Part shown: piece after piece, positions 34,785 through 43,111 of the stretch
How the letters are laid out: the number at the start of each line of letters is the position of its first letter
Numbering within the stretch: the first letter of the stretch is position 1
NCBI RefSeq assembly: GCF_006715055.1
Contig: NZ_VFMN01000001.1
Location: 186,001 to 250,000 of the forward strand
Direction of reading: 5' to 3'
Length of the DNA stretch: 64,000 nt
Source of the DNA: Lapillicoccus jejuensis
GTDB taxonomy: Bacteria; Actinomycetota; Actinomycetes; Actinomycetales; Dermatophilaceae
Notes under the pieces: generated by a model
Databases searched by the model: none
Told to the model about the DNA's origin: nothing
Seen by the model: only the letters and a program-made list of their open reading frames with translations
Made by a program: the position numbers and the translations under genes

Positions 34785-35381
34785 ATGGCCCGACGCGCCC
34801 TGGTCCTGGTCGACCTGCAGAACGACTTCTGCGAGGGCGGCTCGCTCGCCGTCGCCGGCGGCGCGGAGGTGGCCCGGCGGATCAGCGAGTACGTCGCCGC
34901 GCACGCCACCGAGTACGCGACCGTCGTCGCGACCGCCGACTGGCACGTCGACCCGGGCGAGCACTTCTCCGACCACCCCGACTACGTCGACTCGTGGCCG
35001 CCGCACTGCCGGGTCGGCACCGACGGCGCCGACTTCCACCCGGCGGCGGGCCCCGCCGTCGGGGTCGCGTCGGCGGTGTTCCGCAAGGGGCGCGACGCGG
35101 CGGCGTACAGCGGCTTCGAGGGGCTGGCCGGGCCCGACTCCTCCCCCATCGGGCTGGCGAAGTGGCTGTGGGAGCAGCAGATCGACGAGGTGGACGTCGT
35201 CGGCCTCGCCACCGACCACTGCGTGCGCGCCACCGCCCTCGACGCCGCCGACCAGGGCTTCGCCACCCGCGTCCTGCTCACCCTCACCGCCGGCGTGGCC
35301 CGGGACACCACGGAGACGGCCCTGGCCCAGCTCCACGCCGCCGGGGTGACCCTCGAGGGCGAGCCGGTCCTCACCGGCTGA
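34785..35381 (+). CDS. pncA: nicotinamidase
   Basis: A 198-residue isochorismatase-fold enzyme converting nicotinamide to nicotinate. Catalytic triad residues are in LVLVDLQNDF (Asp10), VFRKGRD (Lys) and GLATDHCVRATALDA (Cys); metal ligands are in TADWHVDPGEHFSDHP. Leaderless ATG: TAGAGT (34773-34778) ends 6 nt before. Supplies substrate to PncB encoded upstream. Confidence 0.95.
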   Translation: MARRALVLVDLQNDFCEGGSLAVAGGAEVARRISEYVAAHATEYATVVATADWHVDPGEHFSDHPDYVDSWPPHCRVGTDGADFHPAAGPAVGVASAVFRKGRDAAAYSGFEGLAGPDSSPIGLAKWLWEQQIDEVDVVGLATDHCVRATALDAADQGFATRVLLTLTAGVARDTTETALAQLHAAGVTLEGEPVLTG

Positions 35382-35411
35382 GACGTCCTCGAGAGAAAGT
35401 CTCCCCGGGGC

Positions 35412-35438
35412 TGTCGATCCGGGTCGATGCTGTTCGTC
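35412..35438 (+). promoter_or_regulatory. ECF42-type promoter driving the DGPF/sigma operon
   Basis: TGTCGA (35412-35417), 17-nt spacer, CGTC (35435-35438). This matches the -35 TGTCGA and -10 CG(A/T)C reported for ECF42 sigma factors of Streptomyces venezuelae. The operon encodes an ECF42 sigma factor, so autoregulation is expected. Confidence 0.75.
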
Positions 35439-35506
35439 GTGGTGGTGTCGAGAGGCCCTCGACGGCCACCACGACCGGCGACCCGGTCCACCCGAAGGAG
35501 ACACCC

Positions 35507-35839
35507 ATGGCTCAGTACCTGGTCCTCATCTACGAGGCCGAGGACGCGTACACCCAGGCCTCGCCGCAGGTCCTCGACGACGTCTACCAGGCGCACGGCC
35601 GCTTCGCCGAGCGCTGGGGCTCGGCGATCGTCGGCGGCAACGCGCTCCAGCCGTCCGGCACGGCGACGACGGTCCGCGGTGACGTCGTCACCGACGGACC
35701 GTTCGTCGAGAGCAAGGAGGTGCTCGGCGGCTACTACCTCATCGAGGCGACCGACCTCGACCAGGCGCTGGAGATCGCCAAGGCCGTCCCGGCGCCGTAC
35801 GGCGGCGTCGAGGTCCGCCCGGTGATGGTCTTCGGCTGA
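35507..35839 (+). CDS. DGPF (YCII-related) domain protein
   Basis: A 110-residue protein with the DGPF motif (VVTDGPFVESKEVLGGYYLIEA) and an opening MAQYLVLIYEAEDAY; C-terminal PAPYGGVEVRPVM. DGPF proteins have a ferredoxin-like dimeric fold and are constant partners of ECF42 sigma factors; their job is unknown. RBS GAAGGAGA, ATG at 35507, 2 nt before the sigma gene start codon region. Confidence 0.92.
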   Translation: MAQYLVLIYEAEDAYTQASPQVLDDVYQAHGRFAERWGSAIVGGNALQPSGTATTVRGDVVTDGPFVESKEVLGGYYLIEATDLDQALEIAKAVPAPYGGVEVRPVMVFG

Positions 35840-35841
35840 GC

Positions 35842-37188
35842 GTGGCCGCGTCGCCGGAGGCGGCGTCCGCGCCGGAGCCGGACGCCGTCGCCCGGGCGCT
35901 GGACGACGCGCACCGCCGCGAGTGGGCCCGCGTGCTCGCCGCGACGGTGCGCGTCGCCGGTGACCTCGACCTCGCCGAGGAGTGCACGCAGGACGCCTAC
36001 GTGCGCGCCCTGGAGGCGTGGGGCCGCGAGGGGGTGCCCCGCAACGCGGGCGCCTGGCTGACCACCGCCGCCCGCCGGCTCGCCCTCGACCGGCACCGGC
36101 GGGCCACGACGCTGCGCGGCAAGGTGCCGCTGCTCGTCGAGGACGCCCTGCCGGTGCCCGGCGTCGAGGAGGCCGTGCTCGAGCGGCTGGAGCAGGAGGA
36201 CGTCGTGGCGGCAGGAGGCGAGGTGCCGGACGACCGGCTGCGGCTGGTCTTCACCTGCTGCCACCCGGCCCTGGCCCGCGAGGCCCAGGTCGCCCTCACC
36301 CTGCGGCTGGTCTGCGGGCTGAGCACCGCCGAGATCGCCCGGGCCTTCCTCGTCCCCGAGGCGACGATGACCGCCCGGGTGACCCGGGCCAAGAAGAAGA
36401 TCGCCGCGGCGCGCATCCCCTACCGCGAGCCGCGGGGCCACGAGCTGGCCGAGCGGCTCGACGCCGTCCTCACCGTGCTCCACCTCGTCCTCACCACGGG
36501 CCACACCGCACCCTCCGGCGAGGGTCTCGTGCGCGGCGACCTCGTCGACCGGGCGCTGCACCTGACCCGCGAGCTGCTCCGGCTCATGCCGGACGAGCGC
36601 GAGCTACGAGCCCTGCTCGGCCTCGGGCTGCTCGCCCGGGCCCGGTCGGTGACCCGCACCGACGCGGGCGGCGCGTTCGTGCCGCTCGAGGAGCAGGACC
36701 GCACCCGGTGGGACGCCGCGCTGGTCGCCGAGGGCGAGGCGCAGGTCCGGGCGGCGCTGCGCGGCGGGCTCCCCGGCCGCTTCGCCCTCCAGGCGGCGAT
36801 CGCCGCGGCGCACACGACCGCACCGTCGTTCGCCGCGACCGACTGGGCCGAGGTGGTCGTGCTCTACGACCTGCTCGGGCGGGCCTGGCCGTCCCCGGTC
36901 GTCGCCCTCAACCGGGCGGTGGCGGTCGCCTTCCGCGACGGGCCGCAGGCCGGGCTGGCGGCGGTCGAGGAGGTGGCGACGGCGTACGGCGACGCCCTGG
37001 CCGGCTACCACTACCTGCCGGCCGCCCGGGCCGACCTGCTGCGACGGCTCGGCCGGCGCGGCGAGGCCGCGGCGGCGTACGGCGCCGCGCTGGTCCGCTG
37101 CGACAACGAGGCCGAGCGGGCCTTCCTGCGCCGGCGGCTCGCCGAGGTGGGCGAGCCGCCGGCGGCGGGAGGTGCCGTCGGCCGGTGA
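35842..37188 (+). CDS. ECF42-group RNA polymerase sigma factor with C-terminal extension
   Basis: A 448-residue protein. Residues about 10-190 contain sigma regions 2 and 4 (ECTQDAYVRALEAWGREGVPRN, WLTTAARRLALDRHRR; RLVCGLSTAEIARAFLVPEATMTARVTRAKKKI). The remaining ~250 residues are a helical repeat-rich extension (DUF6596/TPR-like; QAAIAAAHTTAPSFAATDW, SPVVALNRAVAVA) typical of ECF42, thought to replace an anti-sigma factor in control. There is no anti-sigma gene, only the DGPF partner 2 nt upstream. Target genes are unknown apart from its own promoter. Confidence 0.92.
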   Translation: MAASPEAASAPEPDAVARALDDAHRREWARVLAATVRVAGDLDLAEECTQDAYVRALEAWGREGVPRNAGAWLTTAARRLALDRHRRATTLRGKVPLLVEDALPVPGVEEAVLERLEQEDVVAAGGEVPDDRLRLVFTCCHPALAREAQVALTLRLVCGLSTAEIARAFLVPEATMTARVTRAKKKIAAARIPYREPRGHELAERLDAVLTVLHLVLTTGHTAPSGEGLVRGDLVDRALHLTRELLRLMPDERELRALLGLGLLARARSVTRTDAGGAFVPLEEQDRTRWDAALVAEGEAQVRAALRGGLPGRFALQAAIAAAHTTAPSFAATDWAEVVVLYDLLGRAWPSPVVALNRAVAVAFRDGPQAGLAAVEEVATAYGDALAGYHYLPAARADLLRRLGRRGEAAAAYGAALVRCDNEAERAFLRRRLAEVGEPPAAGGAVGR

Positions 37189-37191
37189 CGC

Positions 37192-39027
37192 TCAGCCGGT
37201 GATGGTGATCGGGCTGCCGTTGCTGGTCAGGCGCCAGTCGACCGAGGAGAAGGTCGCCGGGTCGATGGTGCCGTTGGCCGACACCCACGCGATGAGCAGC
37301 TCGCGGATCGGCTGCTGCGCGTTGTAGACGACCGGCGCGGTCGCCACGGCGGGGAAGCCGCCGCCGCCGCTCTGGCGGTAGTTGTTGATCGCCACGGTGA
37401 AGACCTGCGCGTCGGTGACGGGGGCGCCGTCGTACGCGAGGTCCTTGATGCGCGAGCCGACCGGCTGGGCGAGGTCGATGTCGTAGGTGAGCGGCGCGTC
37501 GAGGCCGCCGACGATGTCGTAGTTGTAGTCCGGGGTGCCGCCCGGCGCCTCGGGCGTGACGGCGTTGGTCAGCTGGTCCGGCGTGAACGGGCCGGTGCCG
37601 GAGACCTGCTTGAAGTAGGCCGCCGACTTCTCCAGGTAGGCCCTGAGGTCCGCCCCGGTCATCGTGATCCCGACGAGGGTGTTGTCGAAGATGTAGAGGC
37701 CGGCGACGTCGCGCACGGTGACCTGACCGGCGGGGATGGCCGCCGCGCGGTTGAACGGCGCCGCGATCGACAGCACCGGGTTGCTCGCCGCGGGCGTGCC
37801 GGCGACGGCCGTCTTCACCGCGTCGGCCTGGACGTCGTTGATGAAGTCGATGGCCGGCGTGTCCTCGTAGCGCGAGGTCGCCGCCGACATCGCCGTCGTC
37901 GAGGTGCCGACCACGGAGTTGACGTAGGTGAGGACCTTGGTGTGGGCCGGGCGGATGAGCGCCGCGATCTCGGCGTCCTCGGTCGCGGTGTTGGCGTCGA
38001 GCAGGGTCGCGCCGGACGACACGACGCCCCAGCGGGCGCCGTCGTACTCCAGGTTGAGGTCCATGACGGTGACCCGCATGCCCCAGTACTTCGGCTCGCT
38101 GAGCAGCACCCGCTGCCCGGTCACCTCGTTCTTGACCTTGCGCATCGGGATCTCCGAGTGCGCGTGGCCGACGAGGATCGCGTCGATGCCGGGCACCTGC
38201 GCGGCGAGCAGGCTGGAGGCGTTCTCCGGGTAGGGCAGCGCGTCGCCGTACGACGAGCTGGTGTCCATCCCCGAGTGGCAGGAGACGACGACGACGTCGG
38301 CCCCGGCCTTCTTCATCCGCGGGACGTAGACCTCGGCCTGCTCGACGATGCCCGGGAAGCGGACCTTGCCCTCGACGTTGGCCTTGTCCCAGATGGCGAC
38401 GCCGGGCGTGACGAGGCCGAGGATGCCGACCTTGAGCGGCGGACGGCCCGGGCGGGTCGCGACCTCCTTCATCACCCACGGCCGGAAGACCGGCTCGCCG
38501 GTGTCCCAGTCGACCGCGTTGGCGCCGAGCAGCGGGTGGTTGAGCTCCTTGCGGAAGCGGTCGAGGTGCTCGAGGCCGTAGTTGAACTCGTGGTTGCCGA
38601 GCGCGGCGGCGTCGTACCCGAGGGCGTTCATCGCCATCGCCATCGGGTGCTTGGTGCGGCCGCCGATGGGCTCGATGTTGGCGTAGTAGTAGGCCAACGG
38701 GGTGCCCTGGATGGTGTCGCCGGCGTCGAGGGTCAGGCAGCTGCTCGCGCCGCGCTCGGCCCGGACCGCCTTGACGAGGGTGGCCGCCTTGGCCAGGCCG
38801 ATGTCGTTGTGGGTCGCGTCGTCGTACTCGGCGTTCTTGTAGTAGTCCCAGTTGTAGACGTTGCCGTGCAGGTCGCTCGTGCCGAGGACGGTGAGTCGGA
38901 AGCGGTTGCCGGTCGTCGCGGCCGACGCCGGGCCGGCGTTGGCGGCGGCGAACAGGCCGGCGCCTCCGACCGTGGCGAGGGTCAGCAGCTGGCGGCGCGT
39001 GGCGGTGTGGTCGAGCGGCGAGGTCAT
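37192..39027 (-). CDS. Tat-exported 5'-nucleotidase / 2',3'-cyclic phosphodiesterase
   Basis: A 611-residue metallophosphatase. N-terminal TRRQLLTLATVGGAGLFAAANAG is a Tat-type signal with an AxA cleavage region near residue 35. The calcineurin-like domain shows LGTSDLHGNV, LDAGDTIQGTP, LGNHEFNYG, VSCHSGMD and VGHAHSEIP; the C-terminal 5'-nucleotidase domain has FNRAAAIPAG, DNTLVGITMTG and NNYRQSGGGGFP (nucleobase stacking region). It would hydrolyse extracellular nucleotides for phosphate or nucleoside uptake. ATG at 39027 with AGGGAGA upstream. Its 3' end meets the ECF42 gene head-on with a 3-bp gap. Confidence 0.93.
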   Translation of the reverse strand: MTSPLDHTATRRQLLTLATVGGAGLFAAANAGPASAATTGNRFRLTVLGTSDLHGNVYNWDYYKNAEYDDATHNDIGLAKAATLVKAVRAERGASSCLTLDAGDTIQGTPLAYYYANIEPIGGRTKHPMAMAMNALGYDAAALGNHEFNYGLEHLDRFRKELNHPLLGANAVDWDTGEPVFRPWVMKEVATRPGRPPLKVGILGLVTPGVAIWDKANVEGKVRFPGIVEQAEVYVPRMKKAGADVVVVSCHSGMDTSSSYGDALPYPENASSLLAAQVPGIDAILVGHAHSEIPMRKVKNEVTGQRVLLSEPKYWGMRVTVMDLNLEYDGARWGVVSSGATLLDANTATEDAEIAALIRPAHTKVLTYVNSVVGTSTTAMSAATSRYEDTPAIDFINDVQADAVKTAVAGTPAASNPVLSIAAPFNRAAAIPAGQVTVRDVAGLYIFDNTLVGITMTGADLRAYLEKSAAYFKQVSGTGPFTPDQLTNAVTPEAPGGTPDYNYDIVGGLDAPLTYDIDLAQPVGSRIKDLAYDGAPVTDAQVFTVAINNYRQSGGGGFPAVATAPVVYNAQQPIRELLIAWVSANGTIDPATFSSVDWRLTSNGSPITITG

Positions 39028-39161
39028 GTGTCTCCCTGGGACGGTGCTCGTGAGGGGCTGGGTACAGCCCGGGAGACCGTATACGGACCGAGGTGGTCTC
39101 GGGAAGAACCTGCGGTGACGTGCAGGTGACCGTGAACCGGCGCCGGGGGTGGTCGTTTGTG

Positions 39162-39345
39162 GAAGATCTTCGAGAAACGACGCCGCCCGGACCACCCCGC
39201 ACCGTCCTGGCCGAAGATCTTCGAGAAACGACGCCGCCCGGACCACCTCGCGCCGTCCAGGCCGAAGATCTTCGAGAAACGACGCCGCCCGGACCACCTC
39301 AGGCCCTCCCAGCCCAGGATGTTCGAGAAGAGGCACCACCCGACC
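39162..39345. repeat. tandem 51-bp-period palindromic repeat array (left)
   Basis: The 320-bp gap between the 5'-nucleotidase start (39027) and the next gene (39348) is filled by this array. Three near-identical 35-bp cores (39162-39196, 39213-39247, 39264-39298) begin GAAGATCTTCGAGAAACGAC and continue with GCCGCCCGGACCACC, at exact 51-bp spacing, with 16-bp intervening segments that are also similar; a fourth decayed copy starts about 39315 and reaches almost to the stop codon at 39348. Each core contains AGATCT inside the palindrome CGAAGATCTTCG. Similar units recur on the other side of the gene. Confidence 0.9.
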
Positions 39346-39347
39346 GG

Positions 39348-40283
39348 TCAGGCGACGCTCTTGCCAGGGAAGTACCGCCGGAACTCCTCCCGGAACATCT
39401 TGGTCGGAGCGCATCCCCGGTCCACGCGGGCCTGCTCGATGCGCAGGAGCGTCTCGAGCGGGTCGTCGAAGAGGCCCTCGTTGATGACCTCGACGAACCG
39501 CCATGAGTCCCGGCTCAGCTCCTCGCGACGGGTGATGTCACCGACCCAGATCTTGTCCTGACGCCGGTGGTCCCGCCCCTGGTACTCGATCGCGATCTTC
39601 GGCTCCTCGTAGGCCAGTTCCATGCGTCGCAGCAGCGTCCCGTCGTCGTCGTGGATCCGGTAGTCGACCGTCGGCTCGGGAAGACCGGCCAGCACGACGA
39701 GCAGGCGAAGACGGGTCTCGGGCGGCGAGTCCACCCCTGGTCGGACCAGGCCGGCCGCCCGTCGGACGGTGCCTCGAGCCCACCCGCGCCACTGCGACGC
39801 GGCCTCGACCAGCTGATCCGGCGTCACGACCTTGCGTCGGACGAGCTTGTCGCCGACGACGACCAGCTCGACCAGGTCGAGGACGCTGCCGAGGTCGCAG
39901 AAGGTCTGGCTCGGGCTGGTCACGAGCACCCCGTGCCGCCTGCTCGTCGGCGGTCGGGCCGTCCGCTGACGAGCCTTGACCCCGGGCAGGAGCACGACCT
40001 GCTTGGGCCGCACCGTGATGGTCACGGAGCTGGTGGCGACGCTGGCTCCCCAGAGCTGAGCCGCGGACTCGTGACTGACCACCGCGTCGTCGTACGGGAC
40101 CGCCTTGAGGGCCGCACGCGCCCGGACGACGTGCGTCCGAGGCACCTCCCGCGAGATGTAGACCCCATGGAAGACTCGCACGAACGCCGTCGAGCCGAGC
40201 TCGTACGGCGTCAGCCCCGCCTTGAGCGCCTCCGCCCGGGTGAAGGGCTGACGGACATCGATCTCGCACGATGGAGTGGACAT
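39348..40283 (-). CDS. wHTH (AbiEi-like) plus PD-(D/E)XK nuclease-like protein flanked by repeats
   Basis: A 311-residue protein. Residues 10-45 (FTRAEALKAGLTPYELGS, VFHGVYIS) look like the winged-helix of AbiEi-type antitoxin domains; 60-140 form a middle domain (VVSHESAAQLWG). Residues 188-275 resemble Vsr/DUF559 PD-(D/E)XK folds: SPPETRLRLLVVLAGLPEPTV (helix with Glu189), RMELAYEEPKIAIEYQGRDH (Glu222, Glu233, Gln235, His239) and a helix ending WRFVEVINEGLFDDP. The active-site set is E-E-Q rather than D-E-K. No partner toxin gene is adjacent. ATG 40283 has CACGCT at leaderless distance. Codon use matches neighbours. Function unknown; common as multi-copy orphan genes in actinobacteria. Confidence 0.65.
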   Translation of the reverse strand: MSTPSCEIDVRQPFTRAEALKAGLTPYELGSTAFVRVFHGVYISREVPRTHVVRARAALKAVPYDDAVVSHESAAQLWGASVATSSVTITVRPKQVVLLPGVKARQRTARPPTSRRHGVLVTSPSQTFCDLGSVLDLVELVVVGDKLVRRKVVTPDQLVEAASQWRGWARGTVRRAAGLVRPGVDSPPETRLRLLVVLAGLPEPTVDYRIHDDDGTLLRRMELAYEEPKIAIEYQGRDHRRQDKIWVGDITRREELSRDSWRFVEVINEGLFDDPLETLLRIEQARVDRGCAPTKMFREEFRRYFPGKSVA

Positions 40284-40376
40284 GGCGCGAGCGTGGCGCG
40301 TCGACCGACCGCCGCCGGCGGTTCTCCACAGGTCGCGCCGGCCCGGGCGTGGCAAGGGTCGGCTGTGGACGAGCGA

Positions 40377-40486
40377 GAACGCCGCCCGGCCGGGACCACG
40401 TCGCGTTTCTCGAAGATCTTCGCCCCAGAACGCCGCCCGGCCGGGACCGCGTCGCACTTCTCGAAGATCTTCGAGGAACGACAGCG
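40377..40486. repeat. tandem 51-bp-period palindromic repeat array (right)
   Basis: Two units with starts at 40377 and 40428 (period 51). Each begins GAACGCCGCCCGGCCGGGAC and ends with TTCTCGAAGATCTTCG; the palindrome CGAAGATCTTCG is at 40411-40422 and 40462-40473. The second copy runs to the base before the hmgA stop codon (40487). The same palindrome and GCCGCCCGG block as in the left array, in altered relative arrangement. The rest of the gap 40284-40376 shows nothing I recognise. Confidence 0.88.
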
Positions 40487-41722
40487 CTACCCCCGCCGGC
40501 CCCCCGTCCACGACCACGCGTACACCCCGTCGTCGACGGCGCGGCCGCCCTCGCCGAGCTCGAGCGGCTTGAACGTGTCGACCATGATCGCCAGCTCGTC
40601 GAACGCCTCGACCCCGAGCGCCCCCTCGACGGCACCCGGCTGCGGGCCGTGCGGGAAGCCGCCGGGGTGCACCGACACCGACCCCTTCCCGATGCCCGAG
40701 CCCTTGCGCGCCTCGTAGTCGCCGTCGACGTAGAACATGATCTCGTCGCTGTCGACGTTCGAGTGGTAGTACGGCACCGGGATCGCCAGCGGGTGGTAGT
40801 CGACCTTGCGCGGCACGAACGCGCAGACGACGAAGTTCCACCCCTCGAAGACCTGGTGCACCGGCGGCGGCTGGTGCACGCGCCCGGTGATCGGCTCGAA
40901 ATCGGAGACGTTGAGCACGTAGGGGTAGAGGCACCCGTCCCAGCCCACGACGTCGAGCGGGTGGAACGGCAGCACGTGCGCCGACCCGACCACCGCTCCC
41001 CCGCGGCCGCGGTGCTTGACGAGCACCTCGGTCTCCTCGTCGGCGTCCGCGCCGATGTCCTCGGCGAGCAGCGGGCCCTGCGGCAGGCGCAGGTCGCGCT
41101 CGCAGTAGGGCGAGTTCTCCAGCAGCTGCCCGTAGCGCGAGAGGTAGCGCTTCGGTGGCGCGATGTGCCCGGTCGCCTCGATGACGTAGGTGCGGAACGG
41201 CTCGCGCGAGCGCTTCGGCAGCCAGCGGTGGGTCGTCGCGCGCGGGACGACGACGAGGTCGCCCTCACCGACCTCGAGCGCACCGAAGACCGTCTCGAGC
41301 CGCCCCTTGCCGCGCTCGACGTAGACGATCTCGTCGCCGATCCCGTTGCGGTACCACGGGCTCGGCCTAGCGGAGACGGCGTACGAGATCCGCACGTCGC
41401 CGTTGCCGAGGACGAGACGGCGCCCGGTGACGGCGTCGGCGGTGCGCACGGCGGCCGCGTCGAACAGGTCGTGCAGCTTCAGGTGCCGCGGCACCAGCGG
41501 GTGGTTGGGCGTCATCGTCTGGTCGGGCAGCGTCCACTCGCGCACGTCGAGCAGCGAGCTGGGGATCGAGCGGTGGTAGAGCAGCGAGCTGTCGGAGGAG
41601 AAGCCCTCCTCGCCCATGAGCTCCTCGTGGTAGAGCGCGCCGACCTTGCCGCGACCAGCCGGCCGCCGGTGCTGCGTGTGCCGCTTCGGCGGCACGCTCC
41701 CCATCCGCTGGTAGTGCGCCAT
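40487..41722 (-). CDS. hmgA: homogentisate 1,2-dioxygenase
   Basis: A 411-residue non-heme iron ring-cleaving enzyme that opens homogentisate to maleylacetoacetate. The iron ligands are in PYYHSNVDSDEIMFYVDG (His, Glu) and SVSVHPGGFPHGPQPG (His). FVPRKVDYHPLAIPVPYYH and WNFVVCAFVPRK are characteristic. RBS GGAGGAG before ATG 41722. Divergent from fahA; hpd is 4 kb further on. Its stop codon directly abuts the repeat array. Confidence 0.95.
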   Translation of the reverse strand: MAHYQRMGSVPPKRHTQHRRPAGRGKVGALYHEELMGEEGFSSDSSLLYHRSIPSSLLDVREWTLPDQTMTPNHPLVPRHLKLHDLFDAAAVRTADAVTGRRLVLGNGDVRISYAVSARPSPWYRNGIGDEIVYVERGKGRLETVFGALEVGEGDLVVVPRATTHRWLPKRSREPFRTYVIEATGHIAPPKRYLSRYGQLLENSPYCERDLRLPQGPLLAEDIGADADEETEVLVKHRGRGGAVVGSAHVLPFHPLDVVGWDGCLYPYVLNVSDFEPITGRVHQPPPVHQVFEGWNFVVCAFVPRKVDYHPLAIPVPYYHSNVDSDEIMFYVDGDYEARKGSGIGKGSVSVHPGGFPHGPQPGAVEGALGVEAFDELAIMVDTFKPLELGEGGRAVDDGVYAWSWTGGRRG

Positions 41723-41827
41723 CGCTCCTCCGTCGCCCCCGCCGGTGGTCCTCCCGCGCGTCGTCGCGCGGGTCGGGCGGGCCGCCGGCCCACGCTACCG
41801 CGCAGGTCCCGGACTACCGTGAGGCCC

Positions 41828-43093
41828 ATGCCGACGACGCCGTACGACGCCCCCGACGCCACCGCCGGGGAGCCCCCGGTCAGCTGGCTGGACCTCGCTC
41901 CGGACGACCCCTTCGGCGTCGCCACGCTCCCGTACGGCGTCTTCTCGGCACCCGGTCGCGAGGCGCCCCGGGTGGGGGTCCGGATCGGACCGTGGGTCCT
42001 CGACGCGGCCGCGGCCGCCGAGCGCGCCGGCATGGAGTCGGGCGCCGTCTGGGCGGCCGACCGCCTCAACCCCTTCCTGGGACAGGGTCCGCACGCGTGG
42101 GCGGCGGCCCGGGAGTGGCTGACGACGGTGCTCACCGACGCGTCGTACCGCGACGCCGTGCTCCCGCACCTCGTGCCGCTGGCCGAGGTGACGACGCACC
42201 TGCCGATACGGGTCGCCGACTACGTCGACTTCTTCGCCGCCGAGCACCACGCCCGCAACGCCGCCGACATCTTCCGTCCCGGTGTCGGGCTGTCCCCCAA
42301 CTGGAAGCACCTGCCCGTCGGCTACCACGGCCGCGCCGGGACGGTCGTCGTCAGCGGCACCGACGTCGTGCGCCCCACTGGGCAGCGCGGCCCGGCGCAG
42401 GCCGGGGGGTCGCCGACCTTCGGACCGAGCGAGCGGCTCGACGTGGAGACCGAGCTCGGCTTCGTCCTCGGCGGCGCGACGGCCCAGGGGTCCCGGGTGG
42501 CGGTCGGCGAGGCGGCCGACCACCTCTTCGGCGTCGTGCTGCTCAACGACTGGAGCGCGCGCGACCTGCAGGCGTGGGAGGCGCAGCCGCTCGGTCCCTT
42601 CCTGGGCAAGAGCTTCGCGACGAGCGTCTCCGCGTGGGTCACACCGATGTCGGCCCTCGCCCACGCGCGGGTCCCCGTGCCCGGACAGGACCCGCGGCCG
42701 CTGCCCTACCTGCTCGACGGCGCGCCGGCACCGACGACCATCGGCCTGTCGCTCGAGCTGCGGGTCAACGACCGGCTGGTCACGCGGCCGCACGCGTCCG
42801 ACCTCTACTGGTCACCCGAGCAGCTCGTCGCGCACCTCACGGTGGGCGGCGCCTCGGTGCGCGACGGCGACCTGCTCGGCTCGGGCACGGTCAGCGGCGC
42901 GACGCGGGACAGCCTGGGGTGCCTGCTCGAGCTGACCCACGGTGGGCGGGACGCGGTCGTGCTCGACGACGGCAGCACGCGGACGTGGCTCGAGGACGGC
43001 GACGTCGTGACGATGACCGCCGTGGCCCCCGGCCCGGGCGGCGGCCGCGTCGGCGTCGCCGAGGTGCGGGGGCGGGTCGTCCCCGCCCGGTGA
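41828..43093 (+). CDS. fahA: fumarylacetoacetase
   Basis: A 421-residue hydrolase for the last step of tyrosine catabolism (fumarylacetoacetate to fumarate and acetoacetate). Seen: VADYVDFFAAEHHARN (catalytic Asp-His region), LPVGYHGRAGTVVVSG, DVETELGFVLGG, LLNDWSARDLQAWE, LGPFLGKSFATSVSAWV and GDLLGSGTVSG. Leaderless ATG: TACCGT (41815-41820) ends 7 nt before. No maleylacetoacetate isomerase is in the window, so that step relies on a gene elsewhere or a thiol. Confidence 0.95.
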   Translation: MPTTPYDAPDATAGEPPVSWLDLAPDDPFGVATLPYGVFSAPGREAPRVGVRIGPWVLDAAAAAERAGMESGAVWAADRLNPFLGQGPHAWAAAREWLTTVLTDASYRDAVLPHLVPLAEVTTHLPIRVADYVDFFAAEHHARNAADIFRPGVGLSPNWKHLPVGYHGRAGTVVVSGTDVVRPTGQRGPAQAGGSPTFGPSERLDVETELGFVLGGATAQGSRVAVGEAADHLFGVVLLNDWSARDLQAWEAQPLGPFLGKSFATSVSAWVTPMSALAHARVPVPGQDPRPLPYLLDGAPAPTTIGLSLELRVNDRLVTRPHASDLYWSPEQLVAHLTVGGASVRDGDLLGSGTVSGATRDSLGCLLELTHGGRDAVVLDDGSTRTWLEDGDVVTMTAVAPGPGGGRVGVAEVRGRVVPAR

Positions 43094-43111
43094 GGCGAAC
43101 GGCCTACGACC

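Noticed and set aside
39162-39345. CRISPR-like array (35-bp repeats with 16-bp gaps)
   Set aside because: The intervening segments are themselves similar to each other, the unit is palindromic with a constant 51-bp period, and no cas genes lie nearby. It is a tandem repeat.
39348-40283. Complete AbiEi/AbiEii toxin-antitoxin system
   Set aside because: Only an AbiEi-like wHTH is visible; no nucleotidyltransferase toxin gene is adjacent, and the C-terminus looks nuclease-like.
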